Shown here one piece after another: positions 21,391 through 29,539 of a stretch of DNA of 64,000 nucleotides (position 1 is the first letter of the stretch; every line of letters starts with the position of its first letter). The stretch comes from Leptospira mtsangambouensis (GTDB lineage Bacteria > Spirochaetota > Leptospiria > Leptospirales > Leptospiraceae), in NCBI RefSeq assembly GCF_004770475.1, contig NZ_RQHK01000002.1, positions 412,001 through 476,000 of the forward strand, given 5' to 3'. The position numbers and the translations under genes were made by a program. The notes beneath the pieces are model-generated. The model worked only from the letters and a program-made list of their open reading frames with translations. It did no database searches and was not told where the DNA came from.

Positions 21391-21447
21391 AAAGGGTTTG
21401 GATTTTCTAACAAATGTTTGGTTTTTTGTTAGATATCCAAACCCTTT
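21391..21447. terminator. Long convergent terminator hairpin overlapping a coding end
   Basis: A near-perfect stem pairs 21391-21414 with 21425-21447: outer arms AAAGGGTTTGGAT / ATCCAAACCCTTT and inner arms TCTAACAAA / TTTGTTAGA, with a roughly 10-nt loop. It lies between the convergent carB and DUF1499 genes, and its right arm is also the last codons of the minus-strand gene. On the minus strand the hairpin is followed by a T-rich tail, so it fits a factor-independent terminator for that gene. The plus side lacks a T run. Confidence 0.6.
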
Positions 21448-21875
21448 AGCAAAGACTCGATTCGTTTTCGGTTCACACCCAAATCTGACTTTCCTAATCT
21501 GGATGCTGACCGAAAGTGAAGAAGTTTATTTTTTTCATCAAAATAGAATTCCACATCATCTACATATCGCATGATGAGAGAAGTAAATTCAGTATAAATG
21601 TAATTGGAATTTTCTTGGATGATTTTGGTCCGTGGAGATTGTTCTAGCCTTTCCTTTAGAATTTTATAAGCTTCAACTAAAGGTTTTTTGTAAGTGACTG
21701 GGCTTCGGTAGTGAACTGTATCCGTAGGATCAGCAAAACTAGTGATGCAATTGGGAGTTGCAGGGCAATTGTTGAGTTTGTCAGTTTTGATTCCTAAGTA
21801 GTTCGGTCTTGTTCCTGTGCACCCGACAAAGAGGAAAAAAAGAGGATAGAGGATGATTCGAAGTTTGTGATTCAT
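21429..21875 (-). CDS. DUF1499-family lipoprotein
   Basis: The 148-residue product starts with a lipoprotein signal; lipobox FVGC puts the lipidated cysteine at residue 19. The mature part contains NNCPATPNCITSFA, the cysteine-bearing start typical of DUF1499 proteins, followed by YRSPVTYKK, a central segment with EYTEFTSLIMRYVDDVEFYFDE-like pattern, and FRSASRLGKSDLGVNRKRIE, the conserved end of this family. The molecular role is unknown. AGGAA about 10 nt before the start can act as ribosome site. The end of the gene lies within a terminator hairpin. An inverted repeat at 21960-21987 sits near its likely promoter. Confidence 0.85.
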   Translation of the reverse strand: MNHKLRIILYPLFFLFVGCTGTRPNYLGIKTDKLNNCPATPNCITSFADPTDTVHYRSPVTYKKPLVEAYKILKERLEQSPRTKIIQENSNYIYTEFTSLIMRYVDDVEFYFDEKNKLLHFRSASRLGKSDLGVNRKRIESLLKGLDI

Positions 21876-21957
21876 TTGCGCCGGTTCCTAAAGCGAGTTT
21901 CTTTGTATTGGACTGTTCCTTTCCCATATTGGGGAAAAAAGCGAGTCGGTATAAAAG

Positions 21958-21987
21958 GTAAGTGAGTTACTTTTTGCACTCACTTGC
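21958..21987 (-). promoter_or_regulatory. Inverted repeat near the DUF1499 gene promoter
   Basis: GTAAGTGAGT (21958-21967) and ACTCACTTGC (21978-21987) are inverted repeats with one G-T type mismatch and a 10-nt spacer. On the minus strand the repeat ends just before TTTATACC, a plausible -10 for the DUF1499 gene about 75 bp from its start. The position suits a repressor or activator site. No cognate regulator can be named. Confidence 0.35.
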
Positions 21988-22316
21988 AAAAGAACACCAG
22001 TTTCAAAGGAAAGTCAGTATTCCTTATCAAATACAGACAGTCCCAATGAAAACCCGGTTTCAGAAGGAAATTCCCTCCAAACACCACCCCTTCCACCTGC
22101 AAGGACTGAAACCCAACCGTGTTTTTTAAGATTCAGAATTCCCTTTCCTTTGTAATTTGGCTCCGGTTTCTCGCTTGAACTTTCTTTTTAGTGCTTCGTA
22201 CTTGGGAGTATTCCGCCTAGAATCTGACTTTGATGTCGTTTGGCTGAGGGAAGGTCCGAAACTAAATGAAATATATTCGCAAATTGTGGAAATCTAAAGG
22301 AATTAAGAAAAAAAGA

Positions 22317-22361
22317 TGGACAAAGTATGGTAAAAGTATTTTTATAAAACAATCGTTCGAT
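22317..22361 (+). promoter_or_regulatory. Possible tetR-alkB promoter with dyad operator
   Basis: TGGACA (22317-22322) and TTTATA (22341-22346) are 18 bp apart and could form a sigma-70-type promoter. The short dyad ATCGTTCGAT (ATCG/CGAT around TT, 22352-22361) would cover the transcription start, as expected for a self-repressing TetR regulator. The dyad is short, so this is tentative. Confidence 0.3.
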
Positions 22362-22380
22362 ATAAAAGGATCTCTTTTTT

Positions 22381-22938
22381 ATGCCTAAGATAGTCGATCA
22401 CGATCTTTACCGAGCTGAACTTTTGGCAAAGTGTATGCCCATTTTTGTCACAAAAGGGGTCTCCTCTGTTTCGATGCGTGAATTATCAAAGGAACTTGGC
22501 GTTTCCACGGGAACTCTTTACCATTACTTTCCAACAAAAGAGATTCTCTTTGAGTCCATGGTAAAACAACTCGTCGCTATCGATGAAAAAGAGATTACGG
22601 AACTTTCCGAAAGTCACACGGGTCTTGCAGATATAATGGCTTTTGTTGCTAAACGCGAAGGGCATTTTATCAATCTAATGTTACTGGCAGTCGATGTTAA
22701 GCGGCACTTGAGTGAATCGAGTGAACTTATGCAACTTGTAGAAGATTCATTTACTTCGTATCGAACTGCTTTGGATCGATTCTTTCCAACCAATGCAAAA
22801 TCAAATAGTGGAAAGGCATTTCTGTCATTTTTTTTGGGAGCTTTATTTTTAAAAAATAACGCAACAGAAGAAACCAACTGGCCAGAACTTTTTGAAGGTT
22901 TGGGGAACTTAATGGTATTGTTTCAAAGCAAAGATTAA
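22381..22938 (+). CDS. TetR-family transcriptional regulator
   Basis: The 185-residue protein has the TetR N-terminal helix-turn-helix (about 10-55): CMPIFVTKGVSSVSMRELSKELGVSTGTLYHYFPTKEILFESM pattern with the typical GTLYHYFP recognition helix. The remaining part is a helical ligand-binding and dimerisation domain. The alkane hydroxylase gene starts 12 bp downstream, so the pair is probably one operon and the regulator likely responds to a hydrophobic substrate or a fatty product. The ribosome site AAGGA at 22366-22370 is about 10 nt from the ATG. Confidence 0.93.
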   Translation: MPKIVDHDLYRAELLAKCMPIFVTKGVSSVSMRELSKELGVSTGTLYHYFPTKEILFESMVKQLVAIDEKEITELSESHTGLADIMAFVAKREGHFINLMLLAVDVKRHLSESSELMQLVEDSFTSYRTALDRFFPTNAKSNSGKAFLSFFLGALFLKNNATEETNWPELFEGLGNLMVLFQSKD

Positions 22939-22950
22939 GGAGATAAATTT

Positions 22951-24039
22951 ATGACACTCACCAAAAGACTTAGTTTTTTACTTTGTTTTATCTTGCCGAT
23001 TTTAGTGATTCTGGCCGAAGAGGTGGGTGGTGTTTCTTATTTAATCGTTCCACTGACTGTGTTCGTCATTTTACCATTGTTAGATTTTGTTTGGGGTAAA
23101 GATCTTTCGAATCCGGAAGAACCTAATTTTCTAAAGTTACAAAATGATTCTTATTTTCGGTATTTAACGCAAGTGTGGGCTTATGTTCAACTTAGTTTTG
23201 TAATTTGGTCGGTTTATCGAATCGCTCTTTATCCACATACCGCGATTGAGTTTTGTTTATTTGCCATTTCGGTTGGGATCGTAACGGGAGGAATTGGCAT
23301 TACTGTAGGGCATGAACTAGGTCATAAAAACACTCGTTACGAACAGTTTTTGGCAAAATTAATTTATATGACAGTTTGTTATATGCACTTTTATATTGAA
23401 CACAACCGAGGTCATCATACGAATGTTTCGACTCCAAATGATCCCGCATCCTCAAAAAAGAATCAGTCCTTCTATCAGTTTTATCCTCAGACTGTCATAG
23501 GAGCTTATCAATCAGCTTGGGAATTGGAAACAAAACGTTTAAAAAAGTTGGGACTAGTTTCATTTCATTATCGAAATGAGATGATTTGGTATTTTGTAAT
23601 CACAGTTCTATTTTTGATTTCTATGATTGGATTTGGTTCTTTATATTCCCAGAGCACAATTCGTTGGGATATTCTTGGGTTTTTACTATTACAATCATTG
23701 ATTGCATTTTCACTTTTGGAACTTACAAATTACATAGAACATTATGGTTTAAGCCGAAAAGAAGTAAGTCCGGGTAAATTTGAAAAAGTGTTACCCATTC
23801 ATTCATGGAATCAAAATTATTTTGTATCCAATGCATTTTTATTTCATTTACAAAGACATTCCGACCATCATGCAAATGCCGGTAGAAGATACCAAGTCCT
23901 TCGCCATTTTGAAGAAGCTCCTCAATTGCCCTTTGGTTATGAGTTGATGATTCTTGTTGCTTTGGTTCCTCCGCTTTGGTTTCAAATGATGAATCCTATT
24001 TTGGAATCTTGGGAATTAAAGAATCAATTGAAACAGTAA
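22951..24039 (+). CDS. alkB: AlkB-type membrane alkane 1-monooxygenase
   Basis: This 362-residue integral-membrane di-iron oxygenase hydroxylates terminal methyl groups of medium-chain alkanes in characterised relatives. All family motifs are present: HELGHK from His121, EHNRGHHT with His151, NYIEHYGL (the HYG motif that separates AlkB from desaturases), and LQRHSDHHAN with His303. Six hydrophobic helices are visible. The start follows a GGAG ribosome site. Electrons normally come from rubredoxin and its reductase, neither of which is encoded nearby. The gene is the second in a two-gene unit with the TetR regulator and ends at a terminator shared with the convergent gene. Substrate could also be a fatty acid or another lipid chain. 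Confidence 0.9.
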   Translation: MTLTKRLSFLLCFILPILVILAEEVGGVSYLIVPLTVFVILPLLDFVWGKDLSNPEEPNFLKLQNDSYFRYLTQVWAYVQLSFVIWSVYRIALYPHTAIEFCLFAISVGIVTGGIGITVGHELGHKNTRYEQFLAKLIYMTVCYMHFYIEHNRGHHTNVSTPNDPASSKKNQSFYQFYPQTVIGAYQSAWELETKRLKKLGLVSFHYRNEMIWYFVITVLFLISMIGFGSLYSQSTIRWDILGFLLLQSLIAFSLLELTNYIEHYGLSRKEVSPGKFEKVLPIHSWNQNYFVSNAFLFHLQRHSDHHANAGRRYQVLRHFEEAPQLPFGYELMILVALVPPLWFQMMNPILESWELKNQLKQ

Positions 24040-24070
24040 AGATTGCTTGGAAGATTTTTTCAGAAGTAAA

Positions 24071-24101
24071 TGAACCCGCAAAGAAAACCTTTACGGGTTC
24101 A
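24071..24101. terminator. Bidirectional terminator between alkB and DUF3999 gene
   Basis: TGAACCCG (24071-24078) pairs with CGGGTTCA (24094-24101); after one mismatch, AAAG/CTTT extends the stem, leaving a short A-rich loop. It lies between the convergent ends at 24039 and 24110 and is the only structure in this gap. The minus-strand exit is followed by TTTACTTC and then a T-rich run. Confidence 0.65.
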
Positions 24102-24109
24102 GTAAGAAT

Positions 24110-25345
24110 TCATTCAGTTTCGAGTAATACTGACCTTTTTGATTTTAGAATCGAAAATAACAAATACAATAACGCCGCAATTCCGACGTAAAATAGTCCA
24201 GAGGCAATGTATCCAGAAACTGGCGGATATAAAATACTAAAACCAAAGTCTGGATTTTCTGATTCTTCGAGAAGGTTTGCTAATTTTGGTTCGTTATTTT
24301 TAATTTCATCTCCCGATGGATAGGAGTAAGGATCAAAATCTGCGGGCCATTGGTAAGGGTTTCCATAATAGAGTGAATAACCTTCCTTTGTTCCGTCTTG
24401 GTTAGCAAAAAAATAAATTTCTTCTAGTGGTTGCACAGTAATTGCATTTGTTAGGTGAAGAGTTTCATTTTCTCCGTCGTAAACTTCAATTTCAAATTCA
24501 GAATTGATTGTTCTAGAAAGTGGGATTTCTGAAAAAACTCCATCCTCTTTGTTATGGCTGACAGTTCCTTCAAATACGGTTTCCCATTCTTTTTTGTTAA
24601 TTTTGCCGCGAACTGTGATATTACGTTCCCAATTAGTTTCTTCAAATTCTAACTTCAAAATTTGGAATGCGGATTGTGATTCGTTTGGAAATAAAAACTT
24701 ACAATGATTTTCTGCGAGCACCGGGCTTGTGACTGCGTGCGATTTTTCCCAGTATAAGTTTTTGTTCTGTTTTGCCCTGGTGGCATTTGGAAATTTTAAA
24801 TCAGAGCCTGGTTCTGCTTCTAATCGTAAAAATCGATGTTTTGTTCCACTTAAATCAATTTCTCCCGAAGATTGATTTCCATATTTATAAAGAAAAACAG
24901 TTTTTGAATCTACGAATTGATCAGGATTGTCACCAAACTTTAATGTAATGGATGTTTCGTAATCATACGCACTAGAAACAGATAGTTTTGTATAATTCAT
25001 ACCCTCTGGTAATTTGGGAAGTTCCAATACATAGATTTCCATTTCATCTTTTTTTGAAAATAGTAGTTCTGGTTTTACTTTTTCGGTGTTTTTTGCAATT
25101 TCTTCTGCGTTTTGGATATGGTAAGGAACAATATTTCCGTTGTAAGTGATCCTTAGGTCTCCGTAAAAAGAATGTTTATAAATATCTTCATCTAACATTA
25201 GTTTTACAATTCCATTTGGAGAAAGGTTCCCTGAAATTTTTAAATCTTTTTTGTATTTGAAGTTTTGTACGGCAAGAGGCCTACTTATAACCTGTGTTGT
25301 TGTTGAAATAAAGAATAAGATGGAAATTAAGTATTGAAGTTTCAT
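24110..25345 (-). CDS. DUF3999-family exported protein
   Basis: The 411-residue product has an N-terminal signal peptide (about 1-21), a long beta-rich extracytoplasmic region, and a single C-terminal membrane helix (about 375-400, GLFYVGIAALLYLLFSI) followed by a short basic tail. The pattern, with PLAVQNFKYKKDL at the mature start, FLRLEAEPGSDLKFPNAT in the middle, and the gene pairing with a DUF2339 protein, matches DUF3999 proteins. The function is unknown. Its start overlaps the upstream DUF2339 stop by 4 bp (ATGA), so both are made together and probably form a membrane complex. Confidence 0.8.
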   Translation of the reverse strand: MKLQYLISILFFISTTTQVISRPLAVQNFKYKKDLKISGNLSPNGIVKLMLDEDIYKHSFYGDLRITYNGNIVPYHIQNAEEIAKNTEKVKPELLFSKKDEMEIYVLELPKLPEGMNYTKLSVSSAYDYETSITLKFGDNPDQFVDSKTVFLYKYGNQSSGEIDLSGTKHRFLRLEAEPGSDLKFPNATRAKQNKNLYWEKSHAVTSPVLAENHCKFLFPNESQSAFQILKLEFEETNWERNITVRGKINKKEWETVFEGTVSHNKEDGVFSEIPLSRTINSEFEIEVYDGENETLHLTNAITVQPLEEIYFFANQDGTKEGYSLYYGNPYQWPADFDPYSYPSGDEIKNNEPKLANLLEESENPDFGFSILYPPVSGYIASGLFYVGIAALLYLLFSILKSKRSVLLETE

Positions 25346-27027
25346 TTTGTTTCCTTTTTGAAGTGATTGTATAACGTACCTGTTACGATCAGAGTTACTC
25401 CTAAGAATAATCCGGCGAGAATTCGATAACCTAAGCTCAAATTCCAGAAATCATATAAATAGAATTTTATGATGACTAAAGATAATGAGCCAAATCCAAC
25501 ATACTTGAGAGATTGGATTTTTTTTAGGAATCCAGTTGATAAAGCGATCAAACCATACACAATCAAACTGAGTGTGTAGAGGAATAATTTTTTCTCTTCT
25601 GGGAATCCAAGATATATCTCAACAAATGTGCCAAGTAACCAATAAGGATAGGCAGCATATAAGAAAAGTTTGGAGAACTCGGAGAACTTTCTACTATAGA
25701 GATAAGAAAGAACTAAATAAACCGAACCTGTCGCAAATACTAAAAATCGACCATTTAAAAATGGAATTTCATTTTGCGAACGATAGGTGAAGGCAAAAAT
25801 ATAGAACAATGCAAAAAACCAAACGGGGAAGGCCGCCCAATACATATAAAGTTGTTTGGAGTAGGTAGATGCAATGGTCACAAGAAAAGCAAAACTAATG
25901 AGGCTAAAAGCTAAAAGTTTTCCTGAGGTTCCTATCACGATTAAACTTACAATGAATGGAAGGCCAAATAATCCAATCACATCATATAGTTTTTTCTTAT
26001 CTAAACTCAAAACAGTTCTTCTTATGGATCGTTCATAGAGACCATAAAATAGAATGAGTAATAAGGTTAGTAAAAATGGTTTTGCGATTGGGTAAAAAAC
26101 TGAAAATACCCAAAAAGACTGAACAAATCCAAGTCCCAACGTAAAGCCTATTGCAGTGATTGTGAGAATTGGTTCCTTCAATTTGGTGGTTTCTAAAGTT
26201 TGAAATTCTCTTAAGAGAAATAAAATGAAAATACCTAGTTGGAAAACAATTGGAAAAAACGGCTTAGCATCTACTAGGTTTTTATCTGCCCATCCAACGA
26301 AGATTAGGTGATTTGCTGCGAGTAAAAGAAGCGGGATTACTTTCCAGTTTGTATCTTTTCTTACCCAAAAGAATAAGACATTCCAGAGTAACAAATAGGT
26401 AAATAAAAACGGGTAGGAGTTTTGTCCTGTGGACAAAAGTAAAGGAACTAAAAATGCACCAAGAGAGGCAAATCCAAATAACACTTCACTTTTTTGTGAA
26501 TGAGCGATTGCAACTGTTGTTAAGCTAAGGATTAACAAACCAACAAAACAGGTTTCAGTTGAATACAAATCGTACCACAAATACCCGGAATAGTAGGCAG
26601 AAAACAAAACCGCAATTCCAAGACCCATAAGACTAGGCGAAAGGTATGGCCTTGAATTTCGAACTCTGAATCCATATATTAATACTGGGATGGCCAAAAA
26701 AAGTCCAATCCAAATCCGCACCGATTCATTGATCCAATATTCTTCTATGGCTAAATAGAAAAACCAGATGGATGCCAGTAGTAAAGAAAACACTCCTAGT
26801 TTTACAAATAGGTTTTCTCCAATCCATTGGACAAACCAGTTGGGACCTTCGTTTAATGGAACCTCAGTTTGGTGGTCTACTGTAGGAGTTGGATCAGAAG
26901 TAGTGCGAGGAGATTCCTTCGGAGTTTGGGTTTGGGAGAGGGATAAAACTCTTTCTTTTAAAAAAGAAAGTTCCCTCTCCATCGATTGAATCCTAGTCAG
27001 GATTTCTTTGGTTTCTTTTTCTTCCAC
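25342..27027 (-). CDS. DUF2339-family multi-pass membrane protein
   Basis: The 561-residue protein starts with a cytoplasmic coiled coil (about 3-35, ERELSFLKERVLSLSQ), a Pro/Thr-rich linker, then NWFVQWIGENLFVKLGVFSLLLASIWF-type first helix and about 15-18 hydrophobic helices to the C-terminus. The opening W-IGEN-F-K-G block is characteristic of DUF2339. The family has no known function. It is shorter than many members (often 800 or more residues). It is translated as a pair with the DUF3999 gene immediately after it. 43 bp separate it from ispG upstream of it in the same direction. Confidence 0.82.
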   Translation of the reverse strand: MEEKETKEILTRIQSMERELSFLKERVLSLSQTQTPKESPRTTSDPTPTVDHQTEVPLNEGPNWFVQWIGENLFVKLGVFSLLLASIWFFYLAIEEYWINESVRIWIGLFLAIPVLIYGFRVRNSRPYLSPSLMGLGIAVLFSAYYSGYLWYDLYSTETCFVGLLILSLTTVAIAHSQKSEVLFGFASLGAFLVPLLLSTGQNSYPFLFTYLLLWNVLFFWVRKDTNWKVIPLLLLAANHLIFVGWADKNLVDAKPFFPIVFQLGIFILFLLREFQTLETTKLKEPILTITAIGFTLGLGFVQSFWVFSVFYPIAKPFLLTLLLILFYGLYERSIRRTVLSLDKKKLYDVIGLFGLPFIVSLIVIGTSGKLLAFSLISFAFLVTIASTYSKQLYMYWAAFPVWFFALFYIFAFTYRSQNEIPFLNGRFLVFATGSVYLVLSYLYSRKFSEFSKLFLYAAYPYWLLGTFVEIYLGFPEEKKLFLYTLSLIVYGLIALSTGFLKKIQSLKYVGFGSLSLVIIKFYLYDFWNLSLGYRILAGLFLGVTLIVTGTLYNHFKKETK

Positions 27028-27069
27028 GGAGGAAATGGTTCATATTCGCAGAAAGAGGGGAACTACTTT

Positions 27070-29115
27070 TTATTCTGGATCATTCCACATTCCATTTTCA
27101 CGAATGAGATCAATGAGTAGGTCTGCGGCTTCCGTTTCGGAGACTCCTTTTTTTACAATCTCTTTCCCTTTGTAGAGGTGAACCTTACCAATCCCAGCGC
27201 CCACATAGCCAAAGTCGGCATCGGCCATTTCTCCTGGACCATTGACAATGCAACCCATCACGGCTATTTTTACACCTTTCAGATGTCCTGTTTTTTGTTT
27301 GATCATTGCTGTTGTGGACTGTAAATCAAACATCGTTCGTCCGCAGGATGGGCAAGAGATGTATTCTGTTTTGGTGAGCCGTAGCCTTGTGGCTTGTAAG
27401 ATATCAAAACTCAAATGAAGTGATTCTTCTGGTTCTCCATCGCCATAAGACAAACGAATCACATCGCCGATCCCATCCAACAAACTTCCTCCGACATGAA
27501 TGGAGGATTCATATAAAAGTTCATCCTTATCTTCTGAGTGATGGATGAGGACAATCGGGTAGTCGGATTCTCTTAATTGGTAAGCCAGTTTTCTGACAGT
27601 TAAGAGGTCTCCATTTTTTACAGAAAAAAGAAGATTTTTTATCTTTCGTTTTTTCGATTCTTTTACAATTTTCTCTATTAAATGAATGTTTTCTGATTCG
27701 ATACTCCATTCTACACTTCGTTTGTCTTTTGCATAACGAGTGACAAAATCCAAAAGATCTTCCCATGACTCTTCCGATTCTTGAAAGAATAAACTTGGAC
27801 TAATGACCCACTTTTGGAAACGGTAAATGTCCTCTGCTAAACTATCATATTGATAAGTTAGTTCTTTCGAAAGTTCCACCGAAACTGGTAGCGGGAATGA
27901 TCCTCGTTTAACATTAGTTCCAAGGGAGATTAGGTCCATTTCTGAATTGATTGTAAAATGAATGAGTTCAGGGATTCGACCGGACTTAGAACCTCTTTGG
28001 ATGAGATGGAGAACTTCTTCTGCTGATTCCGATCCAAAAAAAGGAAAACATGTTTCAATACGAACAGGAGAGTTGTCTCCAATTTTGGTTTCCCCAAAAG
28101 CCAATTCTTTTGAATAGAATCTTGAATATTGAAATGGATCACGAAATTCGGAATAAAGTATTTCCTTTTCTTTGAGTTGTGAATCTGAATTTGGATCTGA
28201 TTTGGAAGGTGTATTTTTACTTTGATCTAAAAAATCGTTGTATTTTCGTACCAATTCTTTTGCCACAGGGATTTCATGTATGGCATCTTCTGTAAGTGAT
28301 ACACGGATGGTGTCACCAAGTCCATCTGCGAGCAAACTTCCAATTCCAATGGAAGATTTAATCCTTCCATCTTTACCGTCGCCCGCTTCTGTCACACCCA
28401 AATGTAGGGGGTAGTCCATTCCCAAATCATAAAACCTGGAAACTAACATACGATAGGCTTGGATCATCACCTGTGGATTGGAGGCTTTCATGGATACAAC
28501 AATGTCTCGATAAGAGTTTCTTTCCGCTATTCGTATAAATTCCAATGCAGATTCCACCATTCCGAGTGGAGTGTCACCAAACCGGTTCATAATGCGATCA
28601 GAAAGACTCCCATGGTTAGTCCCAATTCGCATAGCCACACCCAGCTCTTTGGCGCGAAGGACAAGAGGAGTAAACACCTCTTCAATTCTTTCTAACTCTT
28701 CGTTGTAGTCTTTATCCGTATATTCAATGATTTCAAATTTTTTTTTGTCAGCAAAATTGCCAGGATTGATTCTAACTTTTTCCACCCACTCAACACATTT
28801 TAATGCCACTTGGGGTGTAAAATGAATGTCTGCAACCAAAGGAACTTTTAGCCCTAGTTCTTTCATTCTTTTGCGTATATTTGGTAAATTGTCTGCGTCA
28901 GCTTGACTAGGCACTGTTAGGCGAACGATTTCGGATCCAGCTTTTTCTAAATCGGAAATTTGTTTGATACTTGCTTCCGTATCTCTTGTGTTAGATGTAA
29001 TCATGGATTGTATGCGGATTGGGTTTTTCCCACCAATTCCTACACCACCCACCATCACTTCCCGGGTAGGACGTCTTTTATATAAAAATGGCGATTCGTT
29101 ATATTTGGTGCTCAT
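27070..29115 (-). CDS. ispG: 4-hydroxy-3-methylbut-2-enyl-diphosphate synthase, large three-domain type
   Basis: IspG (GcpE) converts MEcPP to HMBPP in the MEP isoprenoid pathway using a [4Fe-4S] cluster. The N-terminal TIM barrel (about 1-290) begins with [16 protein letters not shown] and contains VPLVADIHF and [20 protein letters not shown]. The C-terminal cluster domain has Cys588 and Cys591 (SCPSCGR), Cys622 ([10 protein letters not shown]) and Glu629. Between them lies an extra domain of about 280 residues, so the protein is 681 residues against 372 in E. coli; this matches the large type described in plants and Chlamydia. The ATG at 29115 precedes the conserved start. Confidence 0.95.
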   Translation of the reverse strand: MSTKYNESPFLYKRRPTREVMVGGVGIGGKNPIRIQSMITSNTRDTEASIKQISDLEKAGSEIVRLTVPSQADADNLPNIRKRMKELGLKVPLVADIHFTPQVALKCVEWVEKVRINPGNFADKKKFEIIEYTDKDYNEELERIEEVFTPLVLRAKELGVAMRIGTNHGSLSDRIMNRFGDTPLGMVESALEFIRIAERNSYRDIVVSMKASNPQVMIQAYRMLVSRFYDLGMDYPLHLGVTEAGDGKDGRIKSSIGIGSLLADGLGDTIRVSLTEDAIHEIPVAKELVRKYNDFLDQSKNTPSKSDPNSDSQLKEKEILYSEFRDPFQYSRFYSKELAFGETKIGDNSPVRIETCFPFFGSESAEEVLHLIQRGSKSGRIPELIHFTINSEMDLISLGTNVKRGSFPLPVSVELSKELTYQYDSLAEDIYRFQKWVISPSLFFQESEESWEDLLDFVTRYAKDKRSVEWSIESENIHLIEKIVKESKKRKIKNLLFSVKNGDLLTVRKLAYQLRESDYPIVLIHHSEDKDELLYESSIHVGGSLLDGIGDVIRLSYGDGEPEESLHLSFDILQATRLRLTKTEYISCPSCGRTMFDLQSTTAMIKQKTGHLKGVKIAVMGCIVNGPGEMADADFGYVGAGIGKVHLYKGKEIVKKGVSETEAADLLIDLIRENGMWNDPE

Positions 29116-29254
29116 TTGAATCTTATGTTCTCATTATCTAGGAAATTAAATTCGAAATTTTGGGCAAGCAGTATGAAAAAAATCTGTGGGTTTCAATTTC
29201 CAACCTTCCAGGACCGAAAATCTATTTAGGAAGAATACCGGGCTTTTTGATACG

Positions 29255-29539
29255 ATGAATACGGAAGTAAAACAAGGTTTACAGCGAAAATACCGGGTGC
29301 AGGTCACTGTGGCGATCTACCGCGAAGGAAGTTTGTCTTACAAAAGTGAAATTCTGTCACCAGCCTATTATGACAAACGCCAAGAAGCTCGTGACCATAT
29401 CCGTCAAGAAATACGAGAAAGATTAGCTCATTCTAAATTCTTCCGTTCCACTCGTTTGGATTATGATCTTGTAAGATATACAGAAGAGGGAAGTTGTAAT
29501 ACCTTCCTTCGTTATAGCATTCAAGATTCAGAAATTTGA
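29255..29539 (+). CDS. Small unknown protein upstream of mutY
   Basis: The 94-residue product (from ATG 29255) is charged and soluble: an antiparallel beta pattern (KYRVQVTVAIYREGSLSYKSEIL) then a helix (RQEARDHIRQEIRERLAHS) and a C-terminal strand. I do not recognise the family. An in-frame GTG at 29186 would add 23 residues, but those residues look unlike the rest and the ATG seems better; neither has a good ribosome site. The stop overlaps the TTG start of mutY, so translation of the two is coupled. It is divergent from ispG. Confidence 0.6.
   Translation: MNTEVKQGLQRKYRVQVTVAIYREGSLSYKSEILSPAYYDKRQEARDHIRQEIRERLAHSKFFRSTRLDYDLVRYTEEGSCNTFLRYSIQDSEI

Larger units (their letters stand above)
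21876..22380. other. 505-bp intergenic region between divergent genes
   Basis: No convincing gene, tRNA or small RNA was recognised here. It separates the divergent DUF1499 and tetR genes and must hold both promoters. Visible elements are a dyad at 21960-21987, a small TTTCCC/GGGAAA hairpin at 21920-21937, and a possible promoter-operator for tetR at 22317-22361. The central 300 bp (about 22000-22310) is unremarkable, with no ORF of useful length or long repeats. It is the longest gene-free stretch in the window. Confidence 0.6.

Noticed and set aside
22000..22310. tRNA, small RNA or CRISPR in the 505-bp gap
   Set aside because: No cloverleaf, no regularly spaced repeats and no clear promoter-terminator pair.
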